Shown piece after piece: positions 16,886 to 26,153 of a DNA stretch of 40,076 nucleotides. The notes under the pieces are model-generated. The model had not been told where the DNA came from, searched no databases, and saw only the letters and a list, made by a program, of their open reading frames with translations. Made by a program: the position numbers and the translations under genes. Positions within the stretch are counted from its first letter, which is position 1; each line of letters opens with the position of its first letter. Origin of the DNA: Thiotrichaceae bacterium UBA973 (GTDB lineage: Bacteria > Pseudomonadota > Gammaproteobacteria > Eutrophobiales > Eutrophobiaceae); assembly GCA_002292815.1 (NCBI GenBank), contig DBBX01000002.1:1-40076 (forward strand). Reading direction: 5' to 3'.

Positions 16886-17521
16886 TCAAGCTGCGTTATC
16901 GTTATATTCGCTTTCTATCCCTGACAAACTGGTTTTAAATGCCTCGCGTTCAAACAGGCGATCAGCATATTGCTGTAATGGCTTACCAGACATTGGCAAC
17001 TTGATGCCATATTCGTTTAATCGCAACATCAACGGCGCCATACAACAATCGACCAAAGAATATTCTTCTGACATGAAATAAGGCATTTGTGCAAATGCAG
17101 GCGCAATTGAAGTCAGATTGTCACGCAGGACTTTCTTGGCATTAGCTGCCGCGATTTCATTATCGCTTTCCAATTCTGCAACAACTGAATACAGATCGCG
17201 CATCACGCGATAGCGTAATTGACGGTTGCTTGCACGATTGACAGGATCAACCGGCATCAGCGGTGGATGAGGAAAACGCTCGTCCAGATATTCCATGATA
17301 ATGTGCGCGTCATAAAGTACCAGATCGCGATCTATCAGGGTCAGGATTGAGTTATATGGGTTTAGCTCGTTCAACTCTTCTGGTCTATTGTCATCATCAA
17401 TAAAATTGATCTCAACATTGACATCTTTTTCTGACAAGACGATACGCACAGCGTGCCCGATTGGACTAATACTGTCTGAATATAAAACCATTAATGAACG
17501 ACGATTGGCGACACTTGCCAT
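16886..17521 (-). CDS. sspA: Stringent starvation protein A (glutathione S-transferase fold)
   Basis: SspA binds RNA polymerase and changes transcription under starvation or acid stress. The thioredoxin-like N-terminal half (LYSDSISPIGHAVRIVLSEK, residues about 14-33, and LNPYNSILTLIDRDLVLYDA) is followed by an all-helical C-terminal half with the SspA-typical YSLVDCCMAPLMLRL. As usual for SspA, the GST catalytic residue pattern is degenerate. Length of 211 is typical. It lies downstream of petC, an association common in beta- and gammaproteobacteria. Confidence 0.96.
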   Translation of the reverse strand: MASVANRRSLMVLYSDSISPIGHAVRIVLSEKDVNVEINFIDDDNRPEELNELNPYNSILTLIDRDLVLYDAHIIMEYLDERFPHPPLMPVDPVNRASNRQLRYRVMRDLYSVVAELESDNEIAAANAKKVLRDNLTSIAPAFAQMPYFMSEEYSLVDCCMAPLMLRLNEYGIKLPMSGKPLQQYADRLFEREAFKTSLSGIESEYNDNAA

Positions 17522-17648
17522 ACTATTTACTCTCCAGCCTTGTTCGAAAGCGCGGGATTATACACCAGATTCGAAAAATAATGGGGCTCTGGGACAGGAT
17601 TAAGCAGATATTTTCCGGCTTATAGGTGTCGAAATCGATTTTAAGTAG

Positions 17649-17676
17649 TTGCCGGATGCGTTACAGCACCCGGCAA
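17649..17676 (-). terminator. Strong hairpin between petC and sspA
   Basis: An 11-base stem, TTGCCGGATGC (17649-17659) against GCACCCGGCAA (17666-17676) with one G-T type mismatch, encloses the loop GTTACA. It sits just after the petABC stop (17709) and before sspA. There is no clean T tract, so it may be an attenuator or mRNA-stabilising stem that separates bc1 expression from sspAB rather than a full terminator. Confidence 0.45.
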
Positions 17677-17708
17677 ACGATTTACTGCTTTAGCTGAGAT
17701 AGCTGTTC

Positions 17709-18458
17709 CTAATGAATGTCGCGCCAATATTCCTTCTTCAACATGTAGGCAACTATCATAAAAACAAAGAGATACATTAGTACCCAAACGCCAATCTTGC
17801 CACGTTTCAGCTTGATTGGTTCACCCAGATAAACCATGAAATTGACCAAATCTTGTACTGTTTGATCGTATTCTTCTTCACTCTGTGTCCCCGGCGTGAT
17901 TATTTCCAGATCGGCATACGTTGGAGAGTGATGCGCACCATCCTCTGATACCACATGTGCCAAACGCTGTGCGCCTTGTAGCTCCCATAGTACATGCGGC
18001 ATGCCGACATCTTTGAACGTCAGGTTATTAACACCAAATGGGCGCGATTTATCCACATAGAATGTTTTAAAGTAGCTATAGAGCCAATCGGCCCCACGCG
18101 CACGTGCAATAACCGATAAATCGGGAGGTGAAACACCAAAAAATCGCAGCGAATCAGGATTAGTCATAGCAACGGTCATGGTTTCGCCCACTTTGTCAGT
18201 ACCGAACATGAAGTTGGCCTTCAGGACATCTTCACTGATCCCCAGATCCTTACCCATCCGGTTATAACGCATATAGGCCGCTGCATGACAGCTCAGACAA
18301 TAATTGACGAAGGTCTTTGCTCCACGTTGCAGTGACTCTTGATTGGAGAGATCGACCTCCATATGCATTAATTTTGCGCCACCTGCAGCAGAAGCACTTA
18401 CTGAGATCACCATCAAGAGGATGAACGCTAACTTATATAGTTGTTTATAGCTTGGCAT
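17709..18458 (-). CDS. petC: Cytochrome c1, bc1 complex
   Basis: Membrane-anchored c-type cytochrome of ubiquinol:cytochrome c oxidoreductase; it passes electrons from the Rieske cluster to soluble cytochrome c. Signal peptide about residues 1-24 (ISVSASA-AGG). The haem site is CLSCH (Cys54, Cys57, His58), followed by AAYMRYNRMGKDLG. The second axial Met is probably in the KDVGMPHVLWE or NFMVYLGEP region. A C-terminal transmembrane helix (WVLMYLFVFMIVAYML) anchors it. Its ATG overlaps the petB stop by one base (TAATG), so the two are translationally coupled. Confidence 0.97.
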   Translation of the reverse strand: MPSYKQLYKLAFILLMVISVSASAAGGAKLMHMEVDLSNQESLQRGAKTFVNYCLSCHAAAYMRYNRMGKDLGISEDVLKANFMFGTDKVGETMTVAMTNPDSLRFFGVSPPDLSVIARARGADWLYSYFKTFYVDKSRPFGVNNLTFKDVGMPHVLWELQGAQRLAHVVSEDGAHHSPTYADLEIITPGTQSEEEYDQTVQDLVNFMVYLGEPIKLKRGKIGVWVLMYLFVFMIVAYMLKKEYWRDIH

Positions 18459-19702
18459 TAGTCTTTCACCCTGTCTGGTACCGACTTGTCATTGTCGATA
18501 GCAGTGTAAAATGGCATTAATAAAAAGAATGCAAAATAAACGAGTGAGAAGAAACGCGCCATCCAGGTAAACAATGGTGTTACTGGCTGCATACCTAACC
18601 AACCTAGCACTAGAAAGCTGATGATAAACAGGGTTAGCGCACAACGAAAGTTCCATCCACGATAACGCGTTGATTTCACCGGGCTTCTATCTAGCCAAGG
18701 CAATAAAAGGAATATATTCGTTGCCAAGCCCATCGCTATTACACCACCCAGTTGATCCGGTACCGCGCGTAAAATCGCATAGAACGGGGTGAAGTACCAT
18801 ACTGGCGCTATATGTTCAGGCGTTTTAAGTGGATTCGCAGGGATAAAATTGGCGTGTTCCAGAAAATAACCATTCATCTCTGGCATAAAGAAGACAACAC
18901 CAAAAAAGAAGATAAGAAATACGGTTGCTCCAAAGATATCTTTCACTGTGTAGTATGGATGGAAAGGAATACCATCTACTGGTATGCCTTCAGCATTTTT
19001 ATTCTTTTTAATCTCTACGCCATCAGGGTTATTGGAACCGACCTCATGCAAGGCAAGGATATGGGCACCAATTAGTCCAAAGATAAGTAGCGGGAAGGCA
19101 ATAACATGTAACGAAAAGAAACGATTCAAGGTGACATCAGATACGACAAAATCGCCACGTATCCATAAGGAAAGCTCATCACCAATAATAGGCAAGGCTC
19201 CAAATAAGGAAATAATCACCTGTGCACCCCAATATGACATCTGCCCCCAAGGTAACAAATAGCCAAAAAATGCCTCTCCCATGAGCACTAAATAAAGACC
19301 CATGCCAGACAGCCACAACAGTTCACGTGGTTTTTTATAGGACCCGTACAATAAGGCGCGGAACATATGCAAGTAGATGACGATGAAAAATGCTGAAGCA
19401 CCCGTCGAATGCATATAACGAATGAGCCAGCCCCAGCTAACATCACGCATGATGTATTCGACAGAAGCAAACGCTTCCGCAGCTGACGGCTTATAATTCA
19501 TCGTCAGCCAAATTCCGGTCAAAATCTGGATGGCAAAAATAAGTAGCGCGAATCCACCAAAGTAATACCAAAAATTAAAGTTCTTTGGCGCATAGTATTT
19601 AGCTAGATGCTCATTCCAATTCTGCATCAATGGAAAACGGTCGTCGACCCAATCACGAAGTCCAGTTAAGCCATCAATGATATTTTTTTCAATATTGGCC
19701 AT
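18458..19702 (-). CDS. petB: Cytochrome b, bc1 complex
   Basis: Integral membrane core of the bc1 complex, carrying haems bL and bH and the quinol-oxidising and quinone-reducing sites. The bis-His ligand helices are visible: RYMHSTGASAFFIVIYLHMFR (split: MHSTGASA and IYLHMFR) and SLHVIAFPLLIFGLIGAH. The Qo motif appears as PEHIAPVWYF (a PEW-type motif region). Length of 414 residues is normal for a one-chain bacterial cytochrome b. The stop of petA overlaps its ATG by one base, and it overlaps petC in the same way, so petABC is a tight operon. Confidence 0.98.
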   Translation of the reverse strand: MANIEKNIIDGLTGLRDWVDDRFPLMQNWNEHLAKYYAPKNFNFWYYFGGFALLIFAIQILTGIWLTMNYKPSAAEAFASVEYIMRDVSWGWLIRYMHSTGASAFFIVIYLHMFRALLYGSYKKPRELLWLSGMGLYLVLMGEAFFGYLLPWGQMSYWGAQVIISLFGALPIIGDELSLWIRGDFVVSDVTLNRFFSLHVIAFPLLIFGLIGAHILALHEVGSNNPDGVEIKKNKNAEGIPVDGIPFHPYYTVKDIFGATVFLIFFFGVVFFMPEMNGYFLEHANFIPANPLKTPEHIAPVWYFTPFYAILRAVPDQLGGVIAMGLATNIFLLLPWLDRSPVKSTRYRGWNFRCALTLFIISFLVLGWLGMQPVTPLFTWMARFFSLVYFAFFLLMPFYTAIDNDKSVPDRVKD

Positions 19703-20295
19703 TACGCAGCCTCACTATCATCACCAATAACCAACTGGCCAGGTGAAATAAATTTATAGGGTGGGATAACCAGATTGGTAGGTGCTGGAACGCCTTTAAA
19801 GACACGGCCAGCCAAATCAAATCGTGAACCATGACATGGACAGAAGAATCCCCCTTTCCAATCGACAACGGGACTATTATCACCGTCTTTTAGCACGAAA
19901 CTGGGTGAACAACCCAAATGCGTACAGATTCCAATGACAACAAGGTATTCATCCTCACGCGCACGGAATTCATTGGTGGCATATTCGGGCTGTGAGCTTG
20001 CTTCCGATGCCGGGTCGCTGACGGCCTCATTTTGTGAAGCAATATCATCGAGCATCTCTTGTGTACGCCGCAGGATCCAGACTGGCTTACCCTGCCATTT
20101 CTCGATCATACGTTCCCCAGGCTGCAATTTACTAATATCAACCTCAACCGGCGCACCAATTGCCTTGGTTTTCTCACTTGGTGTCATGGTTGCAATGAAT
20201 GGGACAGCACCAGCGGCTGCACCTGCACCACCAACCACAGTAGCGGCGGCAGTCAAAAATCTTCGTCGACCCTTGTCGACATTACTATTGTCCAT
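19702..20295 (-). CDS. petA: Rieske iron-sulfur subunit, bc1 complex
   Basis: Rieske [2Fe-2S] protein, first gene of petABC. A twin-arginine signal-anchor (GRRRFLTAAATVVGGAG, residues about 9-25) fits Tat export of the folded protein. Cluster ligands are Cys124 and His126 in CTHLGC and Cys152 and His155 in CPCHGS, with Cys129 and Cys154 forming the usual disulfide. The hinge and head domain are normal; length is 197. AAGGGG lies just before the ATG. A TATACT box on the minus strand at 20329-20334 could be the operon's -10 element, with a poor -35. Confidence 0.97.
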   Translation of the reverse strand: MDNSNVDKGRRRFLTAAATVVGGAGAAAGAVPFIATMTPSEKTKAIGAPVEVDISKLQPGERMIEKWQGKPVWILRRTQEMLDDIASQNEAVSDPASEASSQPEYATNEFRAREDEYLVVIGICTHLGCSPSFVLKDGDNSPVVDWKGGFFCPCHGSRFDLAGRVFKGVPAPTNLVIPPYKFISPGQLVIGDDSEAA

Positions 20296-20435
20296 TGTTT
20301 CCCCTTACATATCTGACAGATGAATATCAGTATAATTAATCGCAAATGTTATATGATAAATTAAACTGATTATTGGATAAACAGATCATTAACCATAATA
20401 TCAATAATCATCAAATATAATTTATTCTAATCATC

Positions 20436-21560
20436 GTGAAAATTAACAAGACATTAATATTCATGCTGCAATATACGGCATACGGGCTTGCTGCAGCATT
20501 CGTGTTTTTAATCATACTAACGGATGATTTACGATCGAATATTCCGTTTTTTTCGCCTGAATCAGGCAATTATTCTTTTAACGATGCCGTAAGCTCTACC
20601 GCACCGGCCGTTGTTAATGTCTATGCGAGCAAAGTATATCAGGAAAGAGTCCATCCCCTGTTTCAAGACCCCTTATTCCGTCATTTCTTTGGAAATGCGC
20701 CTGCAAAACCCAAGCAACGCCGAGATAGCTCGATCGGATCCGGCGTCATCATGAATACTTCTGGTTATATTTTGACCAATGCCCATGTTTTGCAAGAGGC
20801 CAATGACATTCGTATCACCCTGAATGATGGTCGCCAGAGTCAGGCACGATTAATCGGACTTGATACAGATACCGATTTAGCTGTTATTAATATCCCATTA
20901 CAGAACCTACCGATGATTCCCATAGGTGATTCGTCCACCTTACTGGTCGGGGATGTCGTTCTGGCCATCGGCAATCCTTATAACTTCGGTCAGACAGTGA
21001 CTCAAGGTATTGTCAGCGCGATTAGTAGAAAGCGACGCGGAATTTCATTCTTTGATGACTTTATACAGACCGATGCTGATATAAACCTGGGAAATTCGGG
21101 GGGCGCTTTAGTGACCGCCAAAGGTCAGTTAGTCGGGATTAATACCGCTATTATTTCTAGCAGCGGCGGTTCTGAAGGTATTGGGCTGGCGACACCAATC
21201 AATCAAGCGCTGGATGTCATGAATCAGCTCATTAAAAATGGAAAAGTAGTACGTGGTTGGCTAGGTATCGAGGCACAAACCTTAAGTGCTGACGTGATTG
21301 AATCCGCTAATCTAGAAACTGGCGGCGTCTTGGTGACCGCAATTATTCGTGACGGGCCAGCGGAAAGCTCGGGCATGATTCCCGGCGATATCATCATTAG
21401 TATCGGTGGAGAGAATGTGAGTTCTCCTGATCAGGCGATTGAGATGATCACTGATCTTGTACCAGGCAATGAAGTAAAGATTAAAATGCTGCGTGGTTGG
21501 GAGCGACAAGAGTTGACTGCCAGGATTGCACAAAGACCGTCAGCAAAAATGCCTAAATAA
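20436..21560 (+). CDS. degS: DegS-type HtrA serine protease, membrane-anchored
   Basis: Periplasmic serine protease tethered by an N-terminal transmembrane helix (about residues 12-28, AYGLAAAFVFLIILTD). The catalytic triad is His117 (TNAHVL), Asp147 (DTDTDLAV) and Ser221 (GNSGGAL). One PDZ domain follows (about 265-365, GWLGIEAQ ... GGVLVTAI ... GDIIISIGG). One PDZ plus an anchor is the DegS architecture, whereas DegP/DegQ have two PDZ domains, so a role in cutting the RseA-type anti-sigma factor is likely. GTG start at 20436; an ATG at 20463 would shorten the anchor. It converges on hisC with a four-base gap. Confidence 0.9.
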   Translation: MKINKTLIFMLQYTAYGLAAAFVFLIILTDDLRSNIPFFSPESGNYSFNDAVSSTAPAVVNVYASKVYQERVHPLFQDPLFRHFFGNAPAKPKQRRDSSIGSGVIMNTSGYILTNAHVLQEANDIRITLNDGRQSQARLIGLDTDTDLAVINIPLQNLPMIPIGDSSTLLVGDVVLAIGNPYNFGQTVTQGIVSAISRKRRGISFFDDFIQTDADINLGNSGGALVTAKGQLVGINTAIISSSGGSEGIGLATPINQALDVMNQLIKNGKVVRGWLGIEAQTLSADVIESANLETGGVLVTAIIRDGPAESSGMIPGDIIISIGGENVSSPDQAIEMITDLVPGNEVKIKMLRGWERQELTARIAQRPSAKMPK

Positions 21561-21564
21561 ACGC

Positions 21565-22647
21565 CTAGGGTACTAAGATAGATTTTAGTGCCGATAAAAA
21601 AGCTTTGTTTTCTTCCTCTGTTCCCACTGTTACTCGGAGACAGTTTTCAAGCAAAGGATGTGCGCCTTGTAAATTTTTAATAAGAATATTTTGTTTTATT
21701 AATTCCTGATGCACTCTATTTGCCCCGGGCTCACTAACACGAAACAAAATAAAGTTGGCTTCACTCTCCCATGCTTCAACACCCGTTATTTCTGACAAGC
21801 TATTAAAGAAACCTTCTCGATCATCTCTAATGCGTTGAGCTTGTTGTTCAAGCAAATCAATATTTTGAATGATAAAATTTGCGCTAAGTTGATTTAGTGT
21901 GCCGATATTGTATGGCAATCTCAATTTGTCTAATTCGGAGATCCATTCGCTGGCACCAAATAACATGCCTAAACGTAATCCGGCCAGGCCAAGCTTGGAT
22001 AAAGTTCGCATTAACAAGACATTCGGATATTTGTGTAAACAGGACATCATGCTGTTCCGTGCAAAAGCATGATATGCCTCATCGATAACAACCAGACCCG
22101 GTGCTACTTTTATAATCTCTTCCAACGCTTCTTGTTCAAAGGCATTTCCAGTTGGATTATTTGGCCAGGCTATAAAAATTACAGCTGGCTGTGTTTTCAC
22201 GATTGACTCCAACATAGCGGGAAGATCAAGAGAAAAGTCTTTGTTTAATGGCACACCAACGAAATCCAGTTCCATCATCGAACTTAATAAACGGTACATA
22301 ACAAAGCTGGGCTCAGGCGCCATGACCACATTCGATGTTTTATTGAGTGCCATCAAGATGATCTGAATAAGTTCATCAGACCCATTACCAAACATCATTG
22401 CCGTGTTATCGGGTAAGTTTAACGCGTCAGTAAGCCTGCTTCTTAGCTCACTTAAACTTGCATCCGGATAACGGTTCAGTTCCGCTTGTTGTAGGTGCCG
22501 AGACCATTCGACCTTGATCTCTTCAGGCCAGCTATATGGATTTTCCATCGCATCCAGTTTAATCAACCCACGTGAATCAGGAACGTGATAGGCCTTAGCG
22601 GCGAGAATAGCGGGCTTAATGATCTTACTTACGCGATCTTCAATCAT
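21565..22647 (-). CDS. hisC: Histidinol-phosphate aminotransferase
   Basis: Fold-type I PLP aminotransferase that converts imidazole-acetol phosphate to L-histidinol phosphate with glutamate as donor. Motifs: LDAMENPY near residue 30, FGNGSDELI (phosphate cup), WPNNPTGN (about 160), DEAYHAFA (PLP-stacking Asp/Tyr region) and the Schiff-base Lys in RTLSKLGLAGLRLG (about 215). Length of 360 residues is typical. It starts 12 bases after hisD and is the last gene of hisGDC. Confidence 0.97.
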   Translation of the reverse strand: MIEDRVSKIIKPAILAAKAYHVPDSRGLIKLDAMENPYSWPEEIKVEWSRHLQQAELNRYPDASLSELRSRLTDALNLPDNTAMMFGNGSDELIQIILMALNKTSNVVMAPEPSFVMYRLLSSMMELDFVGVPLNKDFSLDLPAMLESIVKTQPAVIFIAWPNNPTGNAFEQEALEEIIKVAPGLVVIDEAYHAFARNSMMSCLHKYPNVLLMRTLSKLGLAGLRLGMLFGASEWISELDKLRLPYNIGTLNQLSANFIIQNIDLLEQQAQRIRDDREGFFNSLSEITGVEAWESEANFILFRVSEPGANRVHQELIKQNILIKNLQGAHPLLENCLRVTVGTEEENKAFLSALKSILVP

Positions 22648-22659
22648 GCTGGCAATTAA

Positions 22660-23955
22660 TTATTTTGGAGTAAGTCGGAACTCTGCTGACCGTGCATGAG
22701 CCGTAAGGCCTTCCCCGCGCGCTAAAGCAGATGCTGTTTCAGCAATATCTTTAACTGAACCACTACTACACTTGATGATGGATGATTGCTTTTGAAAATC
22801 ATAGACACCAAGCGGTGATGAAAATCGAGCTGTACGAGCCGTAGGTAAAACATGGTTTGGTCCTGCACAATAGTCGCCAAGTGATTCTGCCGAATAATGT
22901 CCCATGAAGATTGCACCAGCATGCCGAATATCCCCCAAAAGTGCATCGGGATCAGAAACCGCTAATTCAAGATGTTCTGGTGCGATGATATTAACAATCT
23001 CTATTGCTTGTTTTAGATTGTCTACTTTAATCATTGCGCCATTATTTGCTAATGATGCCTTTATAATTTCAGCGCGTTCCATCTCTGGCAAGAGTCTTTC
23101 AATACTCTTTTCTACCGCTTCTATAAAATTTTTATCTGGTGTAATCAGTATTGAGCTGGCTTGTTCATCGTGTTCTGCCTGGGCAAAAAGATCCATGGCC
23201 ACCCAGTCTGGATTAGCGCTGCTATCACTGACAATCACAACTTCTGACGGTCCGGCTATCATGTCAATACCAACGACACCAAATACTTGACGTTTAGCTG
23301 TTGCAACATAGATGTTGCCAGGGCCAACTATCTTATCAACCTTGGGAATAAGTTCTGTACCGTAGGCCAATGCGGCGATCGCTTGCGCACCACCGATTGT
23401 AAACACCTTATGTACTCCGGCAATCGCTGCGGCTGCCAAAACCAAATCATTACGTTCATCATCCGGGGTTGGTACAACCATGATGATTTCTTCGACGCCA
23501 GCAACATGCGCCGGGATCACATTCATTAATACTGATGAAGGATAAGCTGCCTTGCCACCGGGCACATAAACACCAACGCGATCAAGTGGAGTGACTTTTT
23601 GTCCCAACACATTGCCGGCATCATCTTCGTAGGCCCATGTCGTTTGCCGTTGCTTGTCGTGAAATTCACGCACACGCTTGGCTGCATGTTCAAGATTTTT
23701 ACGTAGCGATACTGGGATACGTTCTAATGCTGACTCTAATTCTTGTTGTGATATCTCAAGCGACTCAATACTGGCAGAACGTCTGTCAAAACGATTAGTA
23801 TGTTCGAGTAAAGCTTCATCGCCTCGCGTTCGAACATCGGTAATAATTTGAGAAACAGTATCAAGGATAGATTGTTCTGGTTCGTCACTAGAAGACAGCA
23901 AAGCCTGTAATGATGAATCAAAATCTTCCGTAGAAGCATCGAGACGTTTTATCAT
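22660..23955 (-). CDS. hisD: Histidinol dehydrogenase
   Basis: Zinc-dependent enzyme that oxidises histidinol to histidine in two NAD+-linked steps. Signature segments include DRVGVYVPGGKAAYPSSVLM (about 118-137), GGAQAIAALAYGT, KIVGPGNIYVATAKR, IAGPSEVVIVSD, DLFAQAEHDEQA (zinc-ligand Gln/His region) and APEHLEL. Length of 431 residues is normal. The ATG overlaps the hisG stop by four bases (ATGA), so translation is coupled. Confidence 0.98.
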   Translation of the reverse strand: MIKRLDASTEDFDSSLQALLSSSDEPEQSILDTVSQIITDVRTRGDEALLEHTNRFDRRSASIESLEISQQELESALERIPVSLRKNLEHAAKRVREFHDKQRQTTWAYEDDAGNVLGQKVTPLDRVGVYVPGGKAAYPSSVLMNVIPAHVAGVEEIIMVVPTPDDERNDLVLAAAAIAGVHKVFTIGGAQAIAALAYGTELIPKVDKIVGPGNIYVATAKRQVFGVVGIDMIAGPSEVVIVSDSSANPDWVAMDLFAQAEHDEQASSILITPDKNFIEAVEKSIERLLPEMERAEIIKASLANNGAMIKVDNLKQAIEIVNIIAPEHLELAVSDPDALLGDIRHAGAIFMGHYSAESLGDYCAGPNHVLPTARTARFSSPLGVYDFQKQSSIIKCSSGSVKDIAETASALARGEGLTAHARSAEFRLTPK

Positions 23956-24593
23956 ATCCCACCGTTTTCAACGATGTCTGATAATTGATTGATGATCGGT
24001 TTAATAAGCGCATTTTTCATTTTCATTGCTGCTTTGTTAACGACCAACCTGGAACTAATATCCGCAATGTGATCCAGCGTAACTAATCCATTTGCTTTCA
24101 AGGTGTTTCCGGTGTCTACCAGATCGACTATCCAATCGGACAAGCCCAAAACCGGACCAAGTTCCATTGAACCATAGAGCTTGATTATTTCTACTTGCTG
24201 TCCTCGATCTGCAAAATAATTACGTGTGATATTGGTATATTTTGTTACTACACGTGGGCGATCGGTTATCGGTTTGGCATCTTTTAAACCCGCCAACATC
24301 ATTCGACATTTAGCTATCCCCAAATCAACCGGCTCATAAAGACTGTCCCCGGAATATTCCATCAACACATCTTTCCCGGCAATACCCAATTCCGCAGCAC
24401 CACGTTCAACATAGGTTGGAACATCCGTAGCCCGTATAATTAGGATTTTAATATTAGGCTGATTTGTATCGAGAATCAGTTTACGTGATTTTTTAGGATC
24501 ATCTTTAAGGACAATACCGAGTTTGGCCAGTAGCGGTACCGCTTCATCGTATATTCGACCTTTGGAAACGGCGATAGTGATCTTGTCCGACAT
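23952..24593 (-). CDS. hisG: ATP phosphoribosyltransferase catalytic subunit, short form
   Basis: First enzyme of histidine synthesis; it joins ATP and PRPP. It is the short form (213 residues), without the C-terminal regulatory ACT-like domain of long HisG; short HisG needs the HisZ subunit for activity and feedback control, and hisZ is not in this window. Motifs: ITIAVSKGRIYDEAVPLL at the start, GIAGKDVLMEY and the PRPP-loop region DLVDTGNTLKANGL (about 158-171). The order murA-hisG-hisD-hisC is common in gammaproteobacteria with short HisG. No his-leader peptide attenuator is visible. Confidence 0.97.
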   Translation of the reverse strand: MSDKITIAVSKGRIYDEAVPLLAKLGIVLKDDPKKSRKLILDTNQPNIKILIIRATDVPTYVERGAAELGIAGKDVLMEYSGDSLYEPVDLGIAKCRMMLAGLKDAKPITDRPRVVTKYTNITRNYFADRGQQVEIIKLYGSMELGPVLGLSDWIVDLVDTGNTLKANGLVTLDHIADISSRLVVNKAAMKMKNALIKPIINQLSDIVENGGI

Positions 24594-24707
24594 AATTATA
24601 TTTATGGCTTAGTTAATTGTTTGGCTTAGTAAAAATAAAACAGAATACAATAGAAACAAGTTAACTGAAAAAGTTTCCTTGAAAATTCTTTATTCAATTA
24701 TCTTACT

Positions 24708-24851
24708 AAGGACAGCTCAGAAAATAGTGATTTTTTCGTGAGAGCAAGGAAGTACCGCGCGGAGAACCGGAGTGTATGGGCAATACATGAGGATTCGAGC
24801 ACGGTACTGACGCTGCTATCGCGTAAAAAGTGCGTTTTATGAGTTGTCCTT
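24708..24851 (+). repeat. Palindromic intergenic repeat, copy 2 (GAGCAC family)
   Basis: Imperfect palindrome of 144 bases filling most of the murA-hisG gap. Outer arms AAGGACA (24708-24714) and TGTCCTT (24845-24851) are followed inward by CTCA/TGAG, AAAA/TTTT and TTTTT/AAAAA pairs, then GTACCG (24752-24757) with CGGTAC (24802-24807). A central hairpin TGTAT/ATACA (24773-24777, 24783-24787) has loop GGGCA. The core GATTCGAGCAC lies at 24792-24802. It shares GCGCGSAGAAYCKGAGT with copy 3. Its right arm overlaps the murA stop codon (TAA, 24851-24853). Confidence 0.75.
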
Positions 24852-26110
24852 TAGTCTGGTAAGCGCCTAATATCCGCTCCCAATTGAGATAACTTTTCTT
24901 CAATTGTCTCATAGCCACGATCAATATGGTAAATACGATCTACCGTCGTGTCGCCGTCGGCCACAAGTCCAGCTAGAACCAAACTAGCTGATGCCCTTAA
25001 GTCGGTCGCCATTACAGGCGCACCCGTTAAATGCTCAACTCCCTGAGTGATTGTCGTATTACCTTCCAATTTCAGATCTGCGCCCATGCGCTGTAATTCA
25101 TGGACATGCATAAAACGATTTTCAAATACCGTTTCGGTTATAACACCAGCACCATTTGCGATGCTGTTCATCGCCGTAAACTGAGCCTGCATATCAGTAG
25201 GGAAACCTGGGAATGGTGAGGTATGTATATCAACTGCTTTAGGTTTCTTACCCTGCATATCCAAAGTGATCGCATTGTCTTCTATTTCAATCTTAGCGCC
25301 TGCCTCAGTCAATTTTGCCAATACAGATTCAAGCAAGGCAGCTCGTGTTTTTCTCAAACGAACTTTACCACCCGTCATTGCAGCGGCCACTAGATATGTT
25401 CCCGTCTCTATTCTATCGGGCAAGATCTCATAGTCGGTCCCATGTAAGGTCTCAACCCCTTCGATTTCTATATGGTCAGTCCCAGCGCCAGAAACTTTTG
25501 CACCCATCTTATTCAGGCAATTTGCCAGATCAGTTACTTCCGGCTCTCTTGCTGCATTTTCAATGACCGTTATACCATCGGCCAGAGTTGCTGCCATCAT
25601 CAAGTTTTCTGTACCAGTAACCGTCACGATATCCAGAGTTATATGAACGCCTTTAAGTCGATCAGCAGTAGCGCGAATATAACCACCTTCTACGACAATA
25701 TCTGCGCCCATTGCCGCCAATCCTTGAAGGTGAATATTCACTGGTCGCGAACCAATTGCACAACCCCCGGGTAATGATACGTCAGCCTTACCATAACGCG
25801 CGAGCAAAGGACCCAACACCAGAATTGACGCACGCATGGTTTTAACTAATTCATACGGAGCAAAAAAGTTTTCGATTTGACTATTATCAATTTCGATACG
25901 CATCCGCTCATCAACTGTGACTTGAGAGCCCATACGACACAGCAACTCCATTGTGGTTGTAATGTCATGTAAATGAGGGACATTGCAAATAGTCATGGTC
26001 TGATCGGTCAACAGCGTAGCTGAAAGAATTGGGAGAGCCGCATTCTTTGCACCAGAAATGAATATCTCTCCATTCAGCGGGGCACCACCGCGGATAAGTA
26101 ATTTATCCAT
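24851..26110 (-). CDS. murA: UDP-N-acetylglucosamine 1-carboxyvinyltransferase MurA
   Basis: Cytoplasmic enzyme of the first committed step of peptidoglycan synthesis, transferring enolpyruvate from PEP to UDP-GlcNAc. Lys22 (SGAKNAALP) and the reactive Cys117 (LPGGCAIGSRP), the fosfomycin target, are present, so this copy should be fosfomycin-sensitive at the active site. The two-domain inside-out alpha/beta barrel spans the full 419 residues. A Shine-Dalgarno-like AGAGGTAA precedes the ATG. It lies downstream of ibaG in the conserved ibaG-murA order. Confidence 0.98.
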   Translation of the reverse strand: MDKLLIRGGAPLNGEIFISGAKNAALPILSATLLTDQTMTICNVPHLHDITTTMELLCRMGSQVTVDERMRIEIDNSQIENFFAPYELVKTMRASILVLGPLLARYGKADVSLPGGCAIGSRPVNIHLQGLAAMGADIVVEGGYIRATADRLKGVHITLDIVTVTGTENLMMAATLADGITVIENAAREPEVTDLANCLNKMGAKVSGAGTDHIEIEGVETLHGTDYEILPDRIETGTYLVAAAMTGGKVRLRKTRAALLESVLAKLTEAGAKIEIEDNAITLDMQGKKPKAVDIHTSPFPGFPTDMQAQFTAMNSIANGAGVITETVFENRFMHVHELQRMGADLKLEGNTTITQGVEHLTGAPVMATDLRASASLVLAGLVADGDTTVDRIYHIDRGYETIEEKLSQLGADIRRLPD

Positions 26111-26153
26111 AATTAATGATTGTTACCTCTAATATAAGCTTGGGCACCCAAGA

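Noticed and set aside
19934..20323. 129-codon plus-strand frame opposite petA
   Set aside because: Exact antisense shadow of the Rieske gene, with low-complexity Ala/Ser/Pro content and no ribosome binding site.
22904..23290. 128-codon plus-strand frame opposite hisD
   Set aside because: Shadow of a well-conserved gene on the other strand; composition is not protein-like.
24600..24640. GGCTTAG direct repeat upstream of hisG as an operator or his attenuator
   Set aside because: Only seven bases, with no His-rich leader peptide or alternative hairpins.
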